Source: Methylopila capsulata (GTDB taxonomy: Bacteria; Pseudomonadota; Alphaproteobacteria; Rhizobiales; Methylopilaceae). Taken from it: a stretch of DNA of 64,000 bases. The stretch spans positions 682,001-746,000 of the forward strand of contig NZ_JAFBCY010000002.1 of assembly GCF_016907975.1 (NCBI RefSeq). Direction: 5' to 3'. Both the position numbers and the translations under genes were made by a program. A model generated the notes under the pieces. The model ran no database searches and was not told where the DNA came from. It saw only the letters and a list, made by a program, of their open reading frames with translations. This document shows, one piece after another, positions 1-8,047 of the stretch (position 1 is the first letter of the stretch; each line of letters begins with the position of its first letter).

Positions 1-2
1 GC

Positions 3-317
3 ACGCTCGCCCTTAAGGGCAAGCCCGGCGAGATCGTCGAAGGCCTCGACGAGGTCGACGAGGCCAAGAAGAGCATTTCCTACCGCCTGTCCGGCGAGGC
101 GGGCGAGACCCTGCCCGTGAGCTCCTACTCCGCCGCGATGATCGTGACGGCGAAGGACGGCGGCGCCGAGGTGAAGTGGGAGGGCCGGTTCTACCGCGCC
201 GACACCTCGAACGAGCCGCCGGAGGGCAAGGACGACCAGTCCGCGGTCGACGCCATGACCGCCTTCTTCAAGACCGGCCTCGAGGGCCTGAAGGCCAAGG
301 CCGAGGCCGGCGGATGA
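3..317 (+). CDS. SRPBCC family (MxaD/polyketide cyclase-like) protein, C-terminal part
   Basis: The 5' end lies outside the window; 104 residues are visible. The visible part reads like the C-terminal half of a START/SRPBCC helix-grip protein of the MxaD or polyketide-cyclase type: a VEGLDEVDE strand pair, an ISYRLS strand, a VKWEGRFYR strand and a final helix ending FFKTGLEGLKAKAE. Family members bind hydrophobic ligands or act as periplasmic accessory proteins; MxaD is linked to methanol oxidation in methylotrophs. The stop codon overlaps the next start (ATGA at 314-317), so it is translationally coupled to the beta-propeller gene. Family assignment is from pattern memory; the ligand is unknown. 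Confidence 0.7.
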   Translation, partial: TLALKGKPGEIVEGLDEVDEAKKSISYRLSGEAGETLPVSSYSAAMIVTAKDGGAEVKWEGRFYRADTSNEPPEGKDDQSAVDAMTAFFKTGLEGLKAKAEAGG

Positions 318-1279
318 TCGCCCCTCGCGCCCTGGTCCGCGCCGCCGCCGTCGCGCTCGCCCTTTCGGGCGGGGCGGCGGGGGCCGCCGCGGCGGACGTC
401 CCCGTGCTCGCGGTCGTCTCCCAGACGGCCGCGACGGTGACCTTCCTGCCGATGGCGCCGGGCGACGAGAAGGGCGAGGAGGTCAAGATCGGCGAGGCGC
501 CCGCCGCGATCGGCGTCGGGCCGGACGGCCGCTCGCTCTACGTCACGCATCCCGACCTCGGGCGGGTCACCCTGCTGGACGCCGTCACCCGGAGGATCAC
601 CTCGATCTTCCAGGTGAAGGGCCAGCCCTTCGGCGTCGCCGCCACCGACGAGCACCTCTACGTCTCGGACTGGAGCCGCAATATGGTCCACCGGCTCGAC
701 GTCGCCACCGGCGCGTCGACCGGGGAGGTCGAGGTCGGCAAGTCGCCGGCGGCGCTCGTGATGACCAAGTCGGGCGCCCGCGCTTACGTGGCGAACCGCG
801 AGAGCGACAGCGTCAGCATCGTCGATCTCAAGACCATGACCGCGACCGGCGAGATCAAGGTCGGCCGCGCGCCGTTCGCGTTGGCGCTGTCGCCGGACGA
901 GCGCCGGCTCTACGTGGCGAACGTCCAGAGCGGCGATCTCTCGGTGATCGACCTCGAAAGCGGCCAGGAGCTGAAGCGGATCGCGGTCGGCCGCATGCCC
1001 TACGGCGTCGCGCCGACGCCGGACGGGACGCAGGTCGCGGTGACGAACCAGCAGGACGGCGCCGTCGCGCTGGTCGACGCCAAGACCTTCGAGGTCACGG
1101 CCAAGGTCAAGGTCGGCCAGTACCCGGAAGGAATCTGGCTCGCGCCGGACGCAAAGACCGCGGCGGTGGCGAACTGGTTCGACGATTCGGTCTCGCTGGT
1201 CGACCTCGCGACCGCCAAGGAGCTCGGCCGGGTGACCGTGCCCGCCGGGCCGCGCTACCTCGCGGTGCTCGCCCCATGA
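314..1279 (+). CDS. Secreted YVTN-family beta-propeller repeat protein
   Basis: A 321-residue protein with a clear Sec signal peptide (hydrophobic run at residues about 8-25, then alanine-rich cleavage region before DVPVLAVV). The mature part is a tandem of about 40-residue blades carrying variants of the YVTN motif, for example YVTHPD, YVSDWS, YVANRES, YVANVQS, VTNQQD and VANWFD, each followed by a VSIVDL-type strand. This is a seven-bladed propeller of the YncE/PQQ-associated type, expected in the periplasm as a binding or scaffold protein. The start is chosen because ATG at 314 overlaps the upstream stop and precedes the signal peptide. Its own stop overlaps the TraB-family start at 1276. 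The substrate is not visible. Confidence 0.85.
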   Translation: MIAPRALVRAAAVALALSGGAAGAAAADVPVLAVVSQTAATVTFLPMAPGDEKGEEVKIGEAPAAIGVGPDGRSLYVTHPDLGRVTLLDAVTRRITSIFQVKGQPFGVAATDEHLYVSDWSRNMVHRLDVATGASTGEVEVGKSPAALVMTKSGARAYVANRESDSVSIVDLKTMTATGEIKVGRAPFALALSPDERRLYVANVQSGDLSVIDLESGQELKRIAVGRMPYGVAPTPDGTQVAVTNQQDGAVALVDAKTFEVTAKVKVGQYPEGIWLAPDAKTAAVANWFDDSVSLVDLATAKELGRVTVPAGPRYLAVLAP

Positions 1280-2292
1280 GGCGCGCCGCTTCGCGCCTTG
1301 CGAAGCGGCTCTGCGCGGCCCTCGCCGCGTCGCTTTTCGGACTGGCTGCGGCGACCGCGGCCCCGCTCGTCTGTCAGGGGACAGATCTCGTCGGCAAGAT
1401 CCGCGACGAGGACCCCGCGGCCTTCGCGCGCTTCGAGGCGGCGGGCCGGAAGACGCGCGACGCCGAGGGCCTGCTGTGGCGGGTCGAGAAGGACGGCGCC
1501 GCGCCGTCCCACCTGTTCGGCACCATCCACCTCTCCGACGAGCGCCTGAAGCCTTTGGCCGCCCCGGTGACGGCCGCGCTGGCTTCGGCGAACCTCGTGC
1601 TGATCGAGCCCCGCGAGATCGCCGATCCGCAGGCTGCGGCCATGGCCCGCGAGGTCGCCGGGCGGCGGGCGGTGCGCCCCGGCGGCAATGCGCTGTTCCA
1701 AGTGCCGGCGGTCGACCGTCTGGCGGTGATCAACCTGCTCGCCGCCCGCGGCGTGCCGGAACACACCGCGCAGAAGCTGGAGCCGTGGTTCCTCGCCATG
1801 CTCGCCACCGCGCCGAGCTGCGAGATCGCCCGCATCGACGAGGGGATGCTGAACGTCGACCAGCTGGTGGTCGAGGCCGCGCGGGCGAAGGGCATCCGGG
1901 TCGAGGGGCTCGAAGACGTCGACGAACAGATGGCGACGCTCGCTGCGGTGCCGGAGGAGCTCGCGGTGCGGGTGCTGGTGGACGCCGCGCGGCTCGGCCC
2001 CGGCTTCGCCGACTGGGTCGAGACCATGGTCAACCTCTACCGCGACCGCCGCATGGGCTTCCTCGCCGCGGCGGTGCGCGACGCCGACCTCGGCGGCCCT
2101 CGCATGCGCACGCAGTACGACTACCTCGAGGCGCTGCTCGGCGAGCGCAACGCTCGCATGCACGCGCGCTCCCGCTCCGCCTTCGCCGCCGGCGGCGCCT
2201 TCATGGCGGTTGGCGCGCTGCATCTCGCGGGCGACGACGGCCTCGTCGAGCGCCTCCGCCGCGACGGCTACCGCGTCACGCGGGCGTGGTAA
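1276..2292 (+). CDS. TraB/GumN family protein
   Basis: A 338-residue protein with an N-terminal signal-like hydrophobic segment (residues about 10-30). The TraB/GumN family is marked by the N-terminal motif SHLFGTIHLSD (a GTxH signature, near residue 77) and the C-terminal motif FMAVGALHLAGDDGLVERL followed by a short strand ending the protein, both present here. The family shares a fold with erythromycin-esterase-like and TIKI-type proteins, and a metal-dependent protease role is proposed for some members, but bacterial functions are mostly unproven. ATGA overlap with the propeller gene makes this the third gene of a coupled operon. Exported location is inferred from the signal peptide. Confidence 0.85.
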   Translation: MRRAASRLAKRLCAALAASLFGLAAATAAPLVCQGTDLVGKIRDEDPAAFARFEAAGRKTRDAEGLLWRVEKDGAAPSHLFGTIHLSDERLKPLAAPVTAALASANLVLIEPREIADPQAAAMAREVAGRRAVRPGGNALFQVPAVDRLAVINLLAARGVPEHTAQKLEPWFLAMLATAPSCEIARIDEGMLNVDQLVVEAARAKGIRVEGLEDVDEQMATLAAVPEELAVRVLVDAARLGPGFADWVETMVNLYRDRRMGFLAAAVRDADLGGPRMRTQYDYLEALLGERNARMHARSRSAFAAGGAFMAVGALHLAGDDGLVERLRRDGYRVTRAW

Positions 2293-2340
2293 GGGCGGCT
2301 GGGACCGTCGTGGAATAAACGCGACGGCGTTCTCACGCTC

Positions 2341-2445
2341 GCGTCGCTCCGGACCTGTCCCGGAGCCCATCATCCCGCCGGTCCAGCATGAGCCTGAACC
2401 CGCGGGATGATGGGCCCCGGCGCTCCGGCCGGGGCGACGTCGTGG
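2341..2445. repeat. Intergenic palindromic repeat
   Basis: The gap between the TraB gene and the tetR-like gene holds a perfect 14-base inverted repeat (GCCCATCATCCCGC at 2365-2378, its complement at 2402-2415) around a 23-base centre that is itself near-palindromic (GGTCCAG and CCTGAACC ends), flanked by further GC-rich partial palindromes. It sits between two convergent genes, so it could act as a bidirectional terminator. The GAGCCTG/CCAG core recalls the repeats near 6.6 and 60.4 kb, but the match is loose. Confidence 0.7.
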
Positions 2446-2478
2446 TTCGGTGCGTCAGATCCGATCGACATCACATCT

Positions 2479-3054
2479 TCACATCCGCGCGCCCACCGCC
2501 GCGAGCACCGCACGCGTGACCTCCTCGGCGTAGGCCGAGGGCGGCTGGGGCAAGCGTCCGTAGAGGCGGAAGATCGCGGGCTGCACCACCAGGCCGAGGG
2601 CCAGGGCGCTCACCAGCGCCACGTCGCCCTGCGCGATCTCGCCCCGCGCCATGGCGTCGGCGAGCGTGCGGGCGAGCGCCGCCACCACGTTCTCCGGCGC
2701 GTCCGCGGCCATCCCGCCGAGGTGGTCGTGCTGGGTCACCAGCACATAGGCGAAGGCGTCGGGGTCGGCGTCGAAGGCCGCGTAGAAGAACCGCACCAGC
2801 GCCGCGACCGTCGGGGGGAACGGCTCGGCCTTCGCCCGGATCTCCTCGACGCCCGCCGCGAAGCCCCCGTAGCGCGACAGGAACAGCGCGCGGGCGAGCT
2901 CGTCCTTGGAGGCGAAGTGCCGGTAGAGCGCGCCCTCGGTCACGCCCACGGCCTTCGCGATGTCGCGGGTGGAGGTCCCATCGACCCCCTTCTCCGCGAA
3001 CAGCGCGAGCGCCGCCGCCTCGATCCGGGCGCGGGTGTCGGGCGCGCGGCTCAC
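2479..3054 (-). CDS. TetR/AcrR family transcriptional regulator
   Basis: A 191-residue one-component regulator. Residues about 5-55 form the TetR helix-turn-helix: TRARIEAAALALFAEKG, then TRDIAKAVGVTEGALYRHFASKDEL, a textbook match. The rest is an alpha-helical ligand-binding and dimer domain. The GTG start at 3054 overlaps the stop of the acyltransferase/ligase gene (GTGA at 3051-3054), so the regulator is the second gene of that operon and probably controls it. A perfect inverted repeat just upstream of the operon (6458-6475) is a likely operator. By analogy with lipid-gene neighbours, the effector may be a fatty acid or acyl-CoA/ACP; this is inference. Confidence 0.9.
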   Translation of the reverse strand: MSRAPDTRARIEAAALALFAEKGVDGTSTRDIAKAVGVTEGALYRHFASKDELARALFLSRYGGFAAGVEEIRAKAEPFPPTVAALVRFFYAAFDADPDAFAYVLVTQHDHLGGMAADAPENVVAALARTLADAMARGEIAQGDVALVSALALGLVVQPAIFRLYGRLPQPPSAYAEEVTRAVLAAVGARM

Positions 3055-6000
3055 GCCGCGTCCTCCGCAGGCTCCGCGGCCAGCGCCTTCACCGCCACGT
3101 AGTCGGTCTTGCCGGAGCCGAGCAGCGGCAGCTTGTCGAGCGCGCGGATTTCCGCAGGCGCCGCCAGATCCGGCAGGCCCGCCTCGCGGACCGCGGCCTG
3201 CAGGGCGCGCCGGTCCGCGCCTCCTTGCGTCGTGAACAGCACCACCCGCTCGCCCTTGCGCGGGTCCGGCGCGGTGACGGCGGCGTGGGCGGCCTCCGGC
3301 CAGAGCGTCCGCGCGACCTCCTCGACCGCGCCGAGCGAGACCATCTCGCCCGCGATCTTGGCGAAGCGCTTGGCGCGGCCCTTGATCGCCACGAAGCCGT
3401 CGGCGTCGATCGCGACGATGTCGCCGGTGTCGTGCCAGCCCCCCTCGGGAGCCTCCAGCACGCCGGGGTTCTCGACGCGCAGGTAGCCCGCCATGACGTT
3501 CGGCCCGCGCAGGTGCAGCCGACCGCCTTCGGTCACGCCCTCGACGCTCTCGAGCCGGTGCTCGATCCCCGGCAGGAGCCTGCCGACCGTCCCGGCCCGA
3601 TTGAACATCGGCGTGTTGACCGCGACCACCGGCGAACACTCGGTAACGCCGTAGCCCTCAAGGATGCGCAGGCCGAACTTCTCGCCCCAGACCTTGCGGG
3701 TCTCGGGCTTCACGGCTTCCGCGCCCGCCACCACGAAGCGCAGCGAGCGGAAGTCGTAGGGATGCGCGGTGCGGGCGTAGCCGGCGAGGAAGGTGTCGGT
3801 GCCGAACAGCACCGTGGCGTTCGACGCGTAGACCATCTCCGGCACGATCCGGTAGTGCAGCGGCGAGGGGTAGAGATAGGTGCGGACGCCCGAGACCAGC
3901 GGCAGCAGCAGGCCGCCCGTCAGCCCGAAGGCGTGGAACACCGGCAGCACGTTGAACACGGTGTCGGCCGGGCCGAAGTCGATGCTGGCCGCGACCTGCG
4001 CCACGTTCGACAGCAGGTTGCGGTGGGTCAGCACGACGCCCTTCGGCGTCCCCTCGGAGCCCGAGGTGAACAGCACCGCGGCGGGCGCGGCGGGGTCGCC
4101 GGCGGGCGCCCTGCCGCTCGCGAGTAGCCCTTTGAGCCGGTCGAGAGCGCCGATGGTCGACCGGACGTCCTCGAGATAGACGAGCCGAGCGACCTCGCCC
4201 AGCGCCGCCTCCTCCTTCTGCAGCCGCCCCTTCTCGATGAAGGCGCGCGAGGTCAACACCAGTCTCACCTGCGCCGCCGCGCAGGCGGAGACCAGGGCCT
4301 TCGGCCCGGCGGAGTAGTTCAGCATCGCCGGCACGCGGCCGGAGCGCGACAGGGCCAGCAGCGTAACCGCGACGCCCGCCGCGTTCGGCAGCAGCACGCC
4401 GACGGCCTCGCCCGCCGTCGTCTGGGCGTCGAGCTTGGCCCCCAGCGCCGCGGCGCCGGCGAGCAGCTTGCGGTAGCTGAGCTTCGTCCCGAGCGCATCC
4501 TCCACCGCCAGACGGCCGAAGCCCTCCGCGCGGGCGGCGGCGACCACGGCTTCCGTCAGCGTGCGGTCGGTCGGGGTGGTGTCGAACGTGGTCTTGGCCA
4601 TCACGTCGGTCAGAGCGGCTCCGGCGGCGCGGCGGCGCTTGCGGCCGACGAGGTCCTTGTCCACCTCCAGCATGACGGGCGGAAGAATGGTCACGACCAC
4701 CTTGGGGAACAGCCTCTTCCGGATCTGCCGCGCGGTGAGGTAGGAGGCCGGCGAGCGATCGAGGCCCTCGATCCGCACCGGGATCACCGGCGCCTCGGCC
4801 TTGTCGGCGATCAGCGCCGAGCCGTCGTAGATCTTCATCAGCGAGCCGGTGACCGTGATGCGCCCTTCGGGGAAGATCACCAGCCGGTTGCCCTCCTTCA
4901 CCAGGTTGATCAGCGCGCGGGTCGCGAGCGGCTTGGTGGGGTCCATCGGGAAGGCGCGGACCATCTTCAGAAGCGGGCGCACCCACCAGCGCGTGGCGAT
5001 GCCGCTGTCGATGGCGAAGACCGGGTCGTCGGTCAGCAGCGACATCACCAGGGGCGCGTCGAGCAGGCTGGTGTGGTTGACCGCGATGACCGCCTTGGGG
5101 CCGGCCTTTTCGAGGTTCTCCATCCCCCGGACCTCGACGCGGAACAGCAGCCCGAACAGAAGATGCACCGCATCGCGCAGAAGGGAGCCCGGCAGCGTGC
5201 GTCCGAGCAGGACGGCGGCGACGAGGTTCGCCACGCCCAGCACGGCGAGAATCGTCGGCGTCGTCAGCCCGGCGGCCTGAAGGCCGAGCACCGCCAGCGA
5301 GGCCGCCACGATGAAGGCCGAGTTCAGCACGTTGTTGGCGGCGACCACGCGGGCCCGGCGCTCCTCGCCGGCCTCCGCCTGCAGGAAGGCGAAGGCCGGC
5401 ACCACGAACAGGCCGCCGGCGGCCGCGAACAGCACGAGGTCGGCCATGATCCGCCAGTTCGCCGGGGTCTCGAGAAAGGCGAGCCAGCCGAGCCGCGGGT
5501 CGGCCGCGGTCGCGCCGAAGGTCGCGAGCGACAGGTCGAGCGCGGCGAGGCCGATCAGCACGCCGGCGACGGGCGTCAGCGCGAGCAGGATGCGCCGGCC
5601 GCTCAGGCGCGCCGCGACCAGCGAGCCCACGGCGATGCCGACCGTGAACAGCACCAGGAACAGCGTGACGACGCTCTCCTGCCCGCCCACCACGTCCTTC
5701 ACCAGCGGCGGGATCAGCGCCAGCGTGACCGCGCCGACCGCCCAGAACCAGCTGACCGCGACCGAGGCGATCCACGCACGCGGCTGGCGCTTCAGCTCGC
5801 CCAGCAGCCGGAAGGTGCTCTTCAGCACGTTGCGCTCGATCGCGAGATCAGGAGCGCGCTCGCCGGTGGGCGGAATCAGCCGGGCGCAGGCGTAGGCCCC
5901 GACCGAGACCACGAGCGTGGTCGCCGCGATCGCCCAGGGGCTCGCCTCCGCGATCATGATCCCGCCGCCGACCGTGCCGGCGAGGATCGCGAGGAAGGTC

Positions 6001-6440
6001 GCGGTCTCGATCAGCGCGTTGCCGGAGACCAGCTCCTCGCGCTTCAGGTGGTCCGGCAGCACGCCGTACTTCACCGGCCCGAACAGCGCCGACAGCACGC
6101 CGGTGAGGAACAGCGCGAGGAACAGCAGCGGGGTCGAGGCGAGGATGAAGCCCAGGCCCGCGATCGCGGCGACGACGATCTCCGCGAGCTTGGTGCGCCG
6201 GGCGACCAGCGCCTTGTCGTAGCGGTCCGCAAGCTCGCCGCCGAGCGCGGAGACGAGGAAGAACGGCAGGATGAACAGCGCGCCGGCGAGCGTGACCAGC
6301 ATCGGCCCGCCCGAGCCGCCGACATGGAACAGCAGCAGGATGGCGAGCGCGTTCTTGACGAAGTTGTCGTTGAACGCCGCGAACAGCTGGCACCAGAACA
6401 GCGGCGCGAAACGGCGGGTGCGGAGCAGCGAGAGAAGCAT
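3051..6440 (-). CDS. MFS / 1-acylglycerophosphate acyltransferase / acyl-ACP ligase fusion (Aas-like)
   Basis: A 1129-residue three-part membrane enzyme. Residues 1 to about 410 are a polytopic MFS (LplT-like lysophospholipid transporter) module starting RFAPLFWCQLFAAFNDNFVKN. Residues about 430-600 are a PlsC acyltransferase with the catalytic HX4D motif (NHTSLLD) and FPEGR motif. Residues about 630-1129 are an AMP-binding acyl ligase with the P-loop LFTSGSEGTPKG, GYGVTECSP and the hinge DTGDI...KGRAKRFAKIAGEMVSLG. Together they could flip, activate and re-acylate lysophospholipids, as E. coli LplT plus Aas do. The ATG at 6440 is chosen over one 33 bases upstream because AAGGGG lies about 7 bases before it; the upstream ATG lies inside the operator. 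Confidence 0.9.
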   Translation of the reverse strand: MLLSLLRTRRFAPLFWCQLFAAFNDNFVKNALAILLLFHVGGSGGPMLVTLAGALFILPFFLVSALGGELADRYDKALVARRTKLAEIVVAAIAGLGFILASTPLLFLALFLTGVLSALFGPVKYGVLPDHLKREELVSGNALIETATFLAILAGTVGGGIMIAEASPWAIAATTLVVSVGAYACARLIPPTGERAPDLAIERNVLKSTFRLLGELKRQPRAWIASVAVSWFWAVGAVTLALIPPLVKDVVGGQESVVTLFLVLFTVGIAVGSLVAARLSGRRILLALTPVAGVLIGLAALDLSLATFGATAADPRLGWLAFLETPANWRIMADLVLFAAAGGLFVVPAFAFLQAEAGEERRARVVAANNVLNSAFIVAASLAVLGLQAAGLTTPTILAVLGVANLVAAVLLGRTLPGSLLRDAVHLLFGLLFRVEVRGMENLEKAGPKAVIAVNHTSLLDAPLVMSLLTDDPVFAIDSGIATRWWVRPLLKMVRAFPMDPTKPLATRALINLVKEGNRLVIFPEGRITVTGSLMKIYDGSALIADKAEAPVIPVRIEGLDRSPASYLTARQIRKRLFPKVVVTILPPVMLEVDKDLVGRKRRRAAGAALTDVMAKTTFDTTPTDRTLTEAVVAAARAEGFGRLAVEDALGTKLSYRKLLAGAAALGAKLDAQTTAGEAVGVLLPNAAGVAVTLLALSRSGRVPAMLNYSAGPKALVSACAAAQVRLVLTSRAFIEKGRLQKEEAALGEVARLVYLEDVRSTIGALDRLKGLLASGRAPAGDPAAPAAVLFTSGSEGTPKGVVLTHRNLLSNVAQVAASIDFGPADTVFNVLPVFHAFGLTGGLLLPLVSGVRTYLYPSPLHYRIVPEMVYASNATVLFGTDTFLAGYARTAHPYDFRSLRFVVAGAEAVKPETRKVWGEKFGLRILEGYGVTECSPVVAVNTPMFNRAGTVGRLLPGIEHRLESVEGVTEGGRLHLRGPNVMAGYLRVENPGVLEAPEGGWHDTGDIVAIDADGFVAIKGRAKRFAKIAGEMVSLGAVEEVARTLWPEAAHAAVTAPDPRKGERVVLFTTQGGADRRALQAAVREAGLPDLAAPAEIRALDKLPLLGSGKTDYVAVKALAAEPAEDAA

Positions 6441-6457
6441 GGGACGCCCCTTGCAAG

Positions 6458-6475
6458 GAATGTATGTAAACATTC
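6458..6475. promoter_or_regulatory. Probable TetR-type operator
   Basis: Perfect inverted repeat GAATGT-atgtaa-ACATTC located 18-35 bases upstream of the acyltransferase/ligase start codon. It is AT-rich in a very GC-rich setting, is of the size and symmetry bound by TetR-family dimers, and the operon it precedes encodes a TetR regulator as its last gene. Autoregulation through this site is inferred. Confidence 0.6.
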
Positions 6476-6548
6476 ACTCACATTTTGAGGTGCGTCAAGG
6501 GCGAGGGGAGAGAGGGGGGTCGCCGAACTGCGGGGACGTCGAGTTCAT

Positions 6549-6669
6549 GCTCTGTGTCCCGGCCTTGAGCCGGGACACAGAGCCACAGCGATAGGAAGAA
6601 GAGTCGGAGGCTCGGCATCTTCGGGAAGAGCTGCGGTTCTGTGTCCCGGCTCAAGGCAGGGACACGAGG
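6549..6669. repeat. Paired palindromic repeat element (GTCCCGGC/GCCGGGAC type)
   Basis: Two palindromes bracket about 50 bases. The left one has perfect 15-base arms (6549-6563 and 6569-6583) with a 5-base loop, CTTGA. The right one (6641-6665) has GTGTCCC / GGGACAC ends and the loop sequence CTCAAGG, that is, the left motif in opposite orientation. The same arrangement is seen at 60316-60429, so this is a dispersed intergenic element, comparable to REP/BIME-type units. It lies 3' of the metallopeptidase gene and could stop its transcription. Confidence 0.75.
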
Positions 6670-6702
6670 CCGGCGCTGTCCGGCGCCGCGCCTAAGGCCT
6701 CA

Positions 6703-7845
6703 TCAGGCGACCTGGCGGTCGTCCGGGGTGGGGGCCGGCTCGATGTCCGGCGTGTCCGGCAGGTCGGAGCCGGTCGCGCCGTGGGCCACGCGGCCGTGCA
6801 CCAGCTCGTGGATGAACGACAGCTTGCTCACGACCGATTCCGACAGCACGAAGGGATAGGGGTCGGCCGCGCCCATCGAGCGGTTCAGCGCGTTCAGGGC
6901 GCCCGACAGGGCGAGCCACGATTCCACGATCTCGGTGATGGTCGTGTTCGGCGAGAACACGTCGAAATCGATCTTGGCCGTCAGCAGGTCCTCGCGGTCG
7001 ACGCGCGGATCCACGCGGAACCCCCACGAACGGCCGGTGTCGAGCGTGTCGGTGATGTGGAGGTAGTGCGCCCAGGTCTCGGCGAAGTCCTCCCAGGGGT
7101 GCGCCGCGGCGTAGTGCGAGACGTATTCGTTCTGCCAGCCGGGCTTCGGGCCGTTGGCGTAATGCGCCTGAAGCGCCTGATTGTAGTCCTGGCTGTCGTC
7201 GCCGAACACCGAGCGGCACGCCTCCAGCGCCCCGCCGTCGCGCACCAGCCGGTCCCAGTACCAGTGGCCGATCTCGTGGCGGAAGTGGCCGAGCAGCGTG
7301 CGGTAGGGCTCGCCCATGGACGTCCGGCGGTTTTCGCGCTCGGCGTCGTCGGCCTCGGCCAGGGCGATGGTGATGAGGCCGTCGTCATGGCCCGTCATCA
7401 CGTTCTGGCCGGTGGCGTCGTCGTTGCTCAGGAACTCGAAGCCGAGCCCTTCGGGGTGCTCCGCGCGGCTTTCCAGCGGCAGCTTCAGGCGGAGCAGGCT
7501 GTAGAACAGCCGGCGCTTCGCGATCTCCATCTTCTGCCACAGCGCCACGTTGCTCGCGTCGGCGAGGTTCGGCACCACGAGGTTGTGGCGGCAGGCGAGG
7601 CAGAAGGTCTCGTCCTGGTCGGCCGAGACCATCCAGTTGCAGACGCCGTGGTCGTAGTTCGCGCAGTAGCGCCAGGGACGATCGTCGGACTTCGCGCCCA
7701 CCGCGGTCCACCCGCCGCCCAACGGCTCGAGCGCCAGCATCGCGTTCGACGCCGGCTCGTAGCCGAGCGCGTGATTGCAGCGCTCGCACACCACGTTCTC
7801 GAAGAACAGCACGTGGCTGCAGGAGGGGCAGGAGAAGAGCTTCAT
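6703..7845 (-). CDS. Putative zinc-binding metallopeptidase with N-terminal zinc ribbon
   Basis: A 380-residue soluble protein. The N-terminus holds several Cys pairs typical of zinc ribbons: [18 protein letters not shown] (residues 6-23) and a second set around [11 protein letters not shown] and CLACRHN. A zincin-like motif, [12 protein letters not shown], containing HEIGH (HExxH form) near residue 200, is followed by a downstream Glu-rich helix [17 protein letters not shown] that probably gives the third ligand. This matches the family annotated as putative zinc-binding peptidase with zinc-ribbon domain. It is divergent from the transglutaminase/ATP-grasp operon, and a functional link is plausible. 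ATG at 7845 is preferred to an upstream in-frame ATG because the zinc ribbon begins immediately after it, with AAGGA about 13 bases upstream. Confidence 0.85.
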   Translation of the reverse strand: MKLFSCPSCSHVLFFENVVCERCNHALGYEPASNAMLALEPLGGGWTAVGAKSDDRPWRYCANYDHGVCNWMVSADQDETFCLACRHNLVVPNLADASNVALWQKMEIAKRRLFYSLLRLKLPLESRAEHPEGLGFEFLSNDDATGQNVMTGHDDGLITIALAEADDAERENRRTSMGEPYRTLLGHFRHEIGHWYWDRLVRDGGALEACRSVFGDDSQDYNQALQAHYANGPKPGWQNEYVSHYAAAHPWEDFAETWAHYLHITDTLDTGRSWGFRVDPRVDREDLLTAKIDFDVFSPNTTITEIVESWLALSGALNALNRSMGAADPYPFVLSESVVSKLSFIHELVHGRVAHGATGSDLPDTPDIEPAPTPDDRQVA

Positions 7846-8047
7846 AGCCGTCGAGTCCTTTTGGCGCCCGCGCGCCACGATTGTTGTCGCTGCAATGCGC
7901 GCCGCGGCGAAACGGTTCCGTCCTGCGCGAAATTACTATCGCGGTATCTGGGCGCCGCGTTGGAACGGGAATGGACGACGGCCCTTGCTGCGGCGCCGCA
8001 GGCGGTTAAGCTCACGCCCAACCAACCGGAGCGCCGACCCCCGCCAC

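Noticed and set aside
5073-6488. 471-codon plus-strand frame opposite the MFS domain of the lipid fusion gene
   Set aside because: Composition typical of an antisense shadow and no ribosome site; the minus-strand gene has three clear domains.
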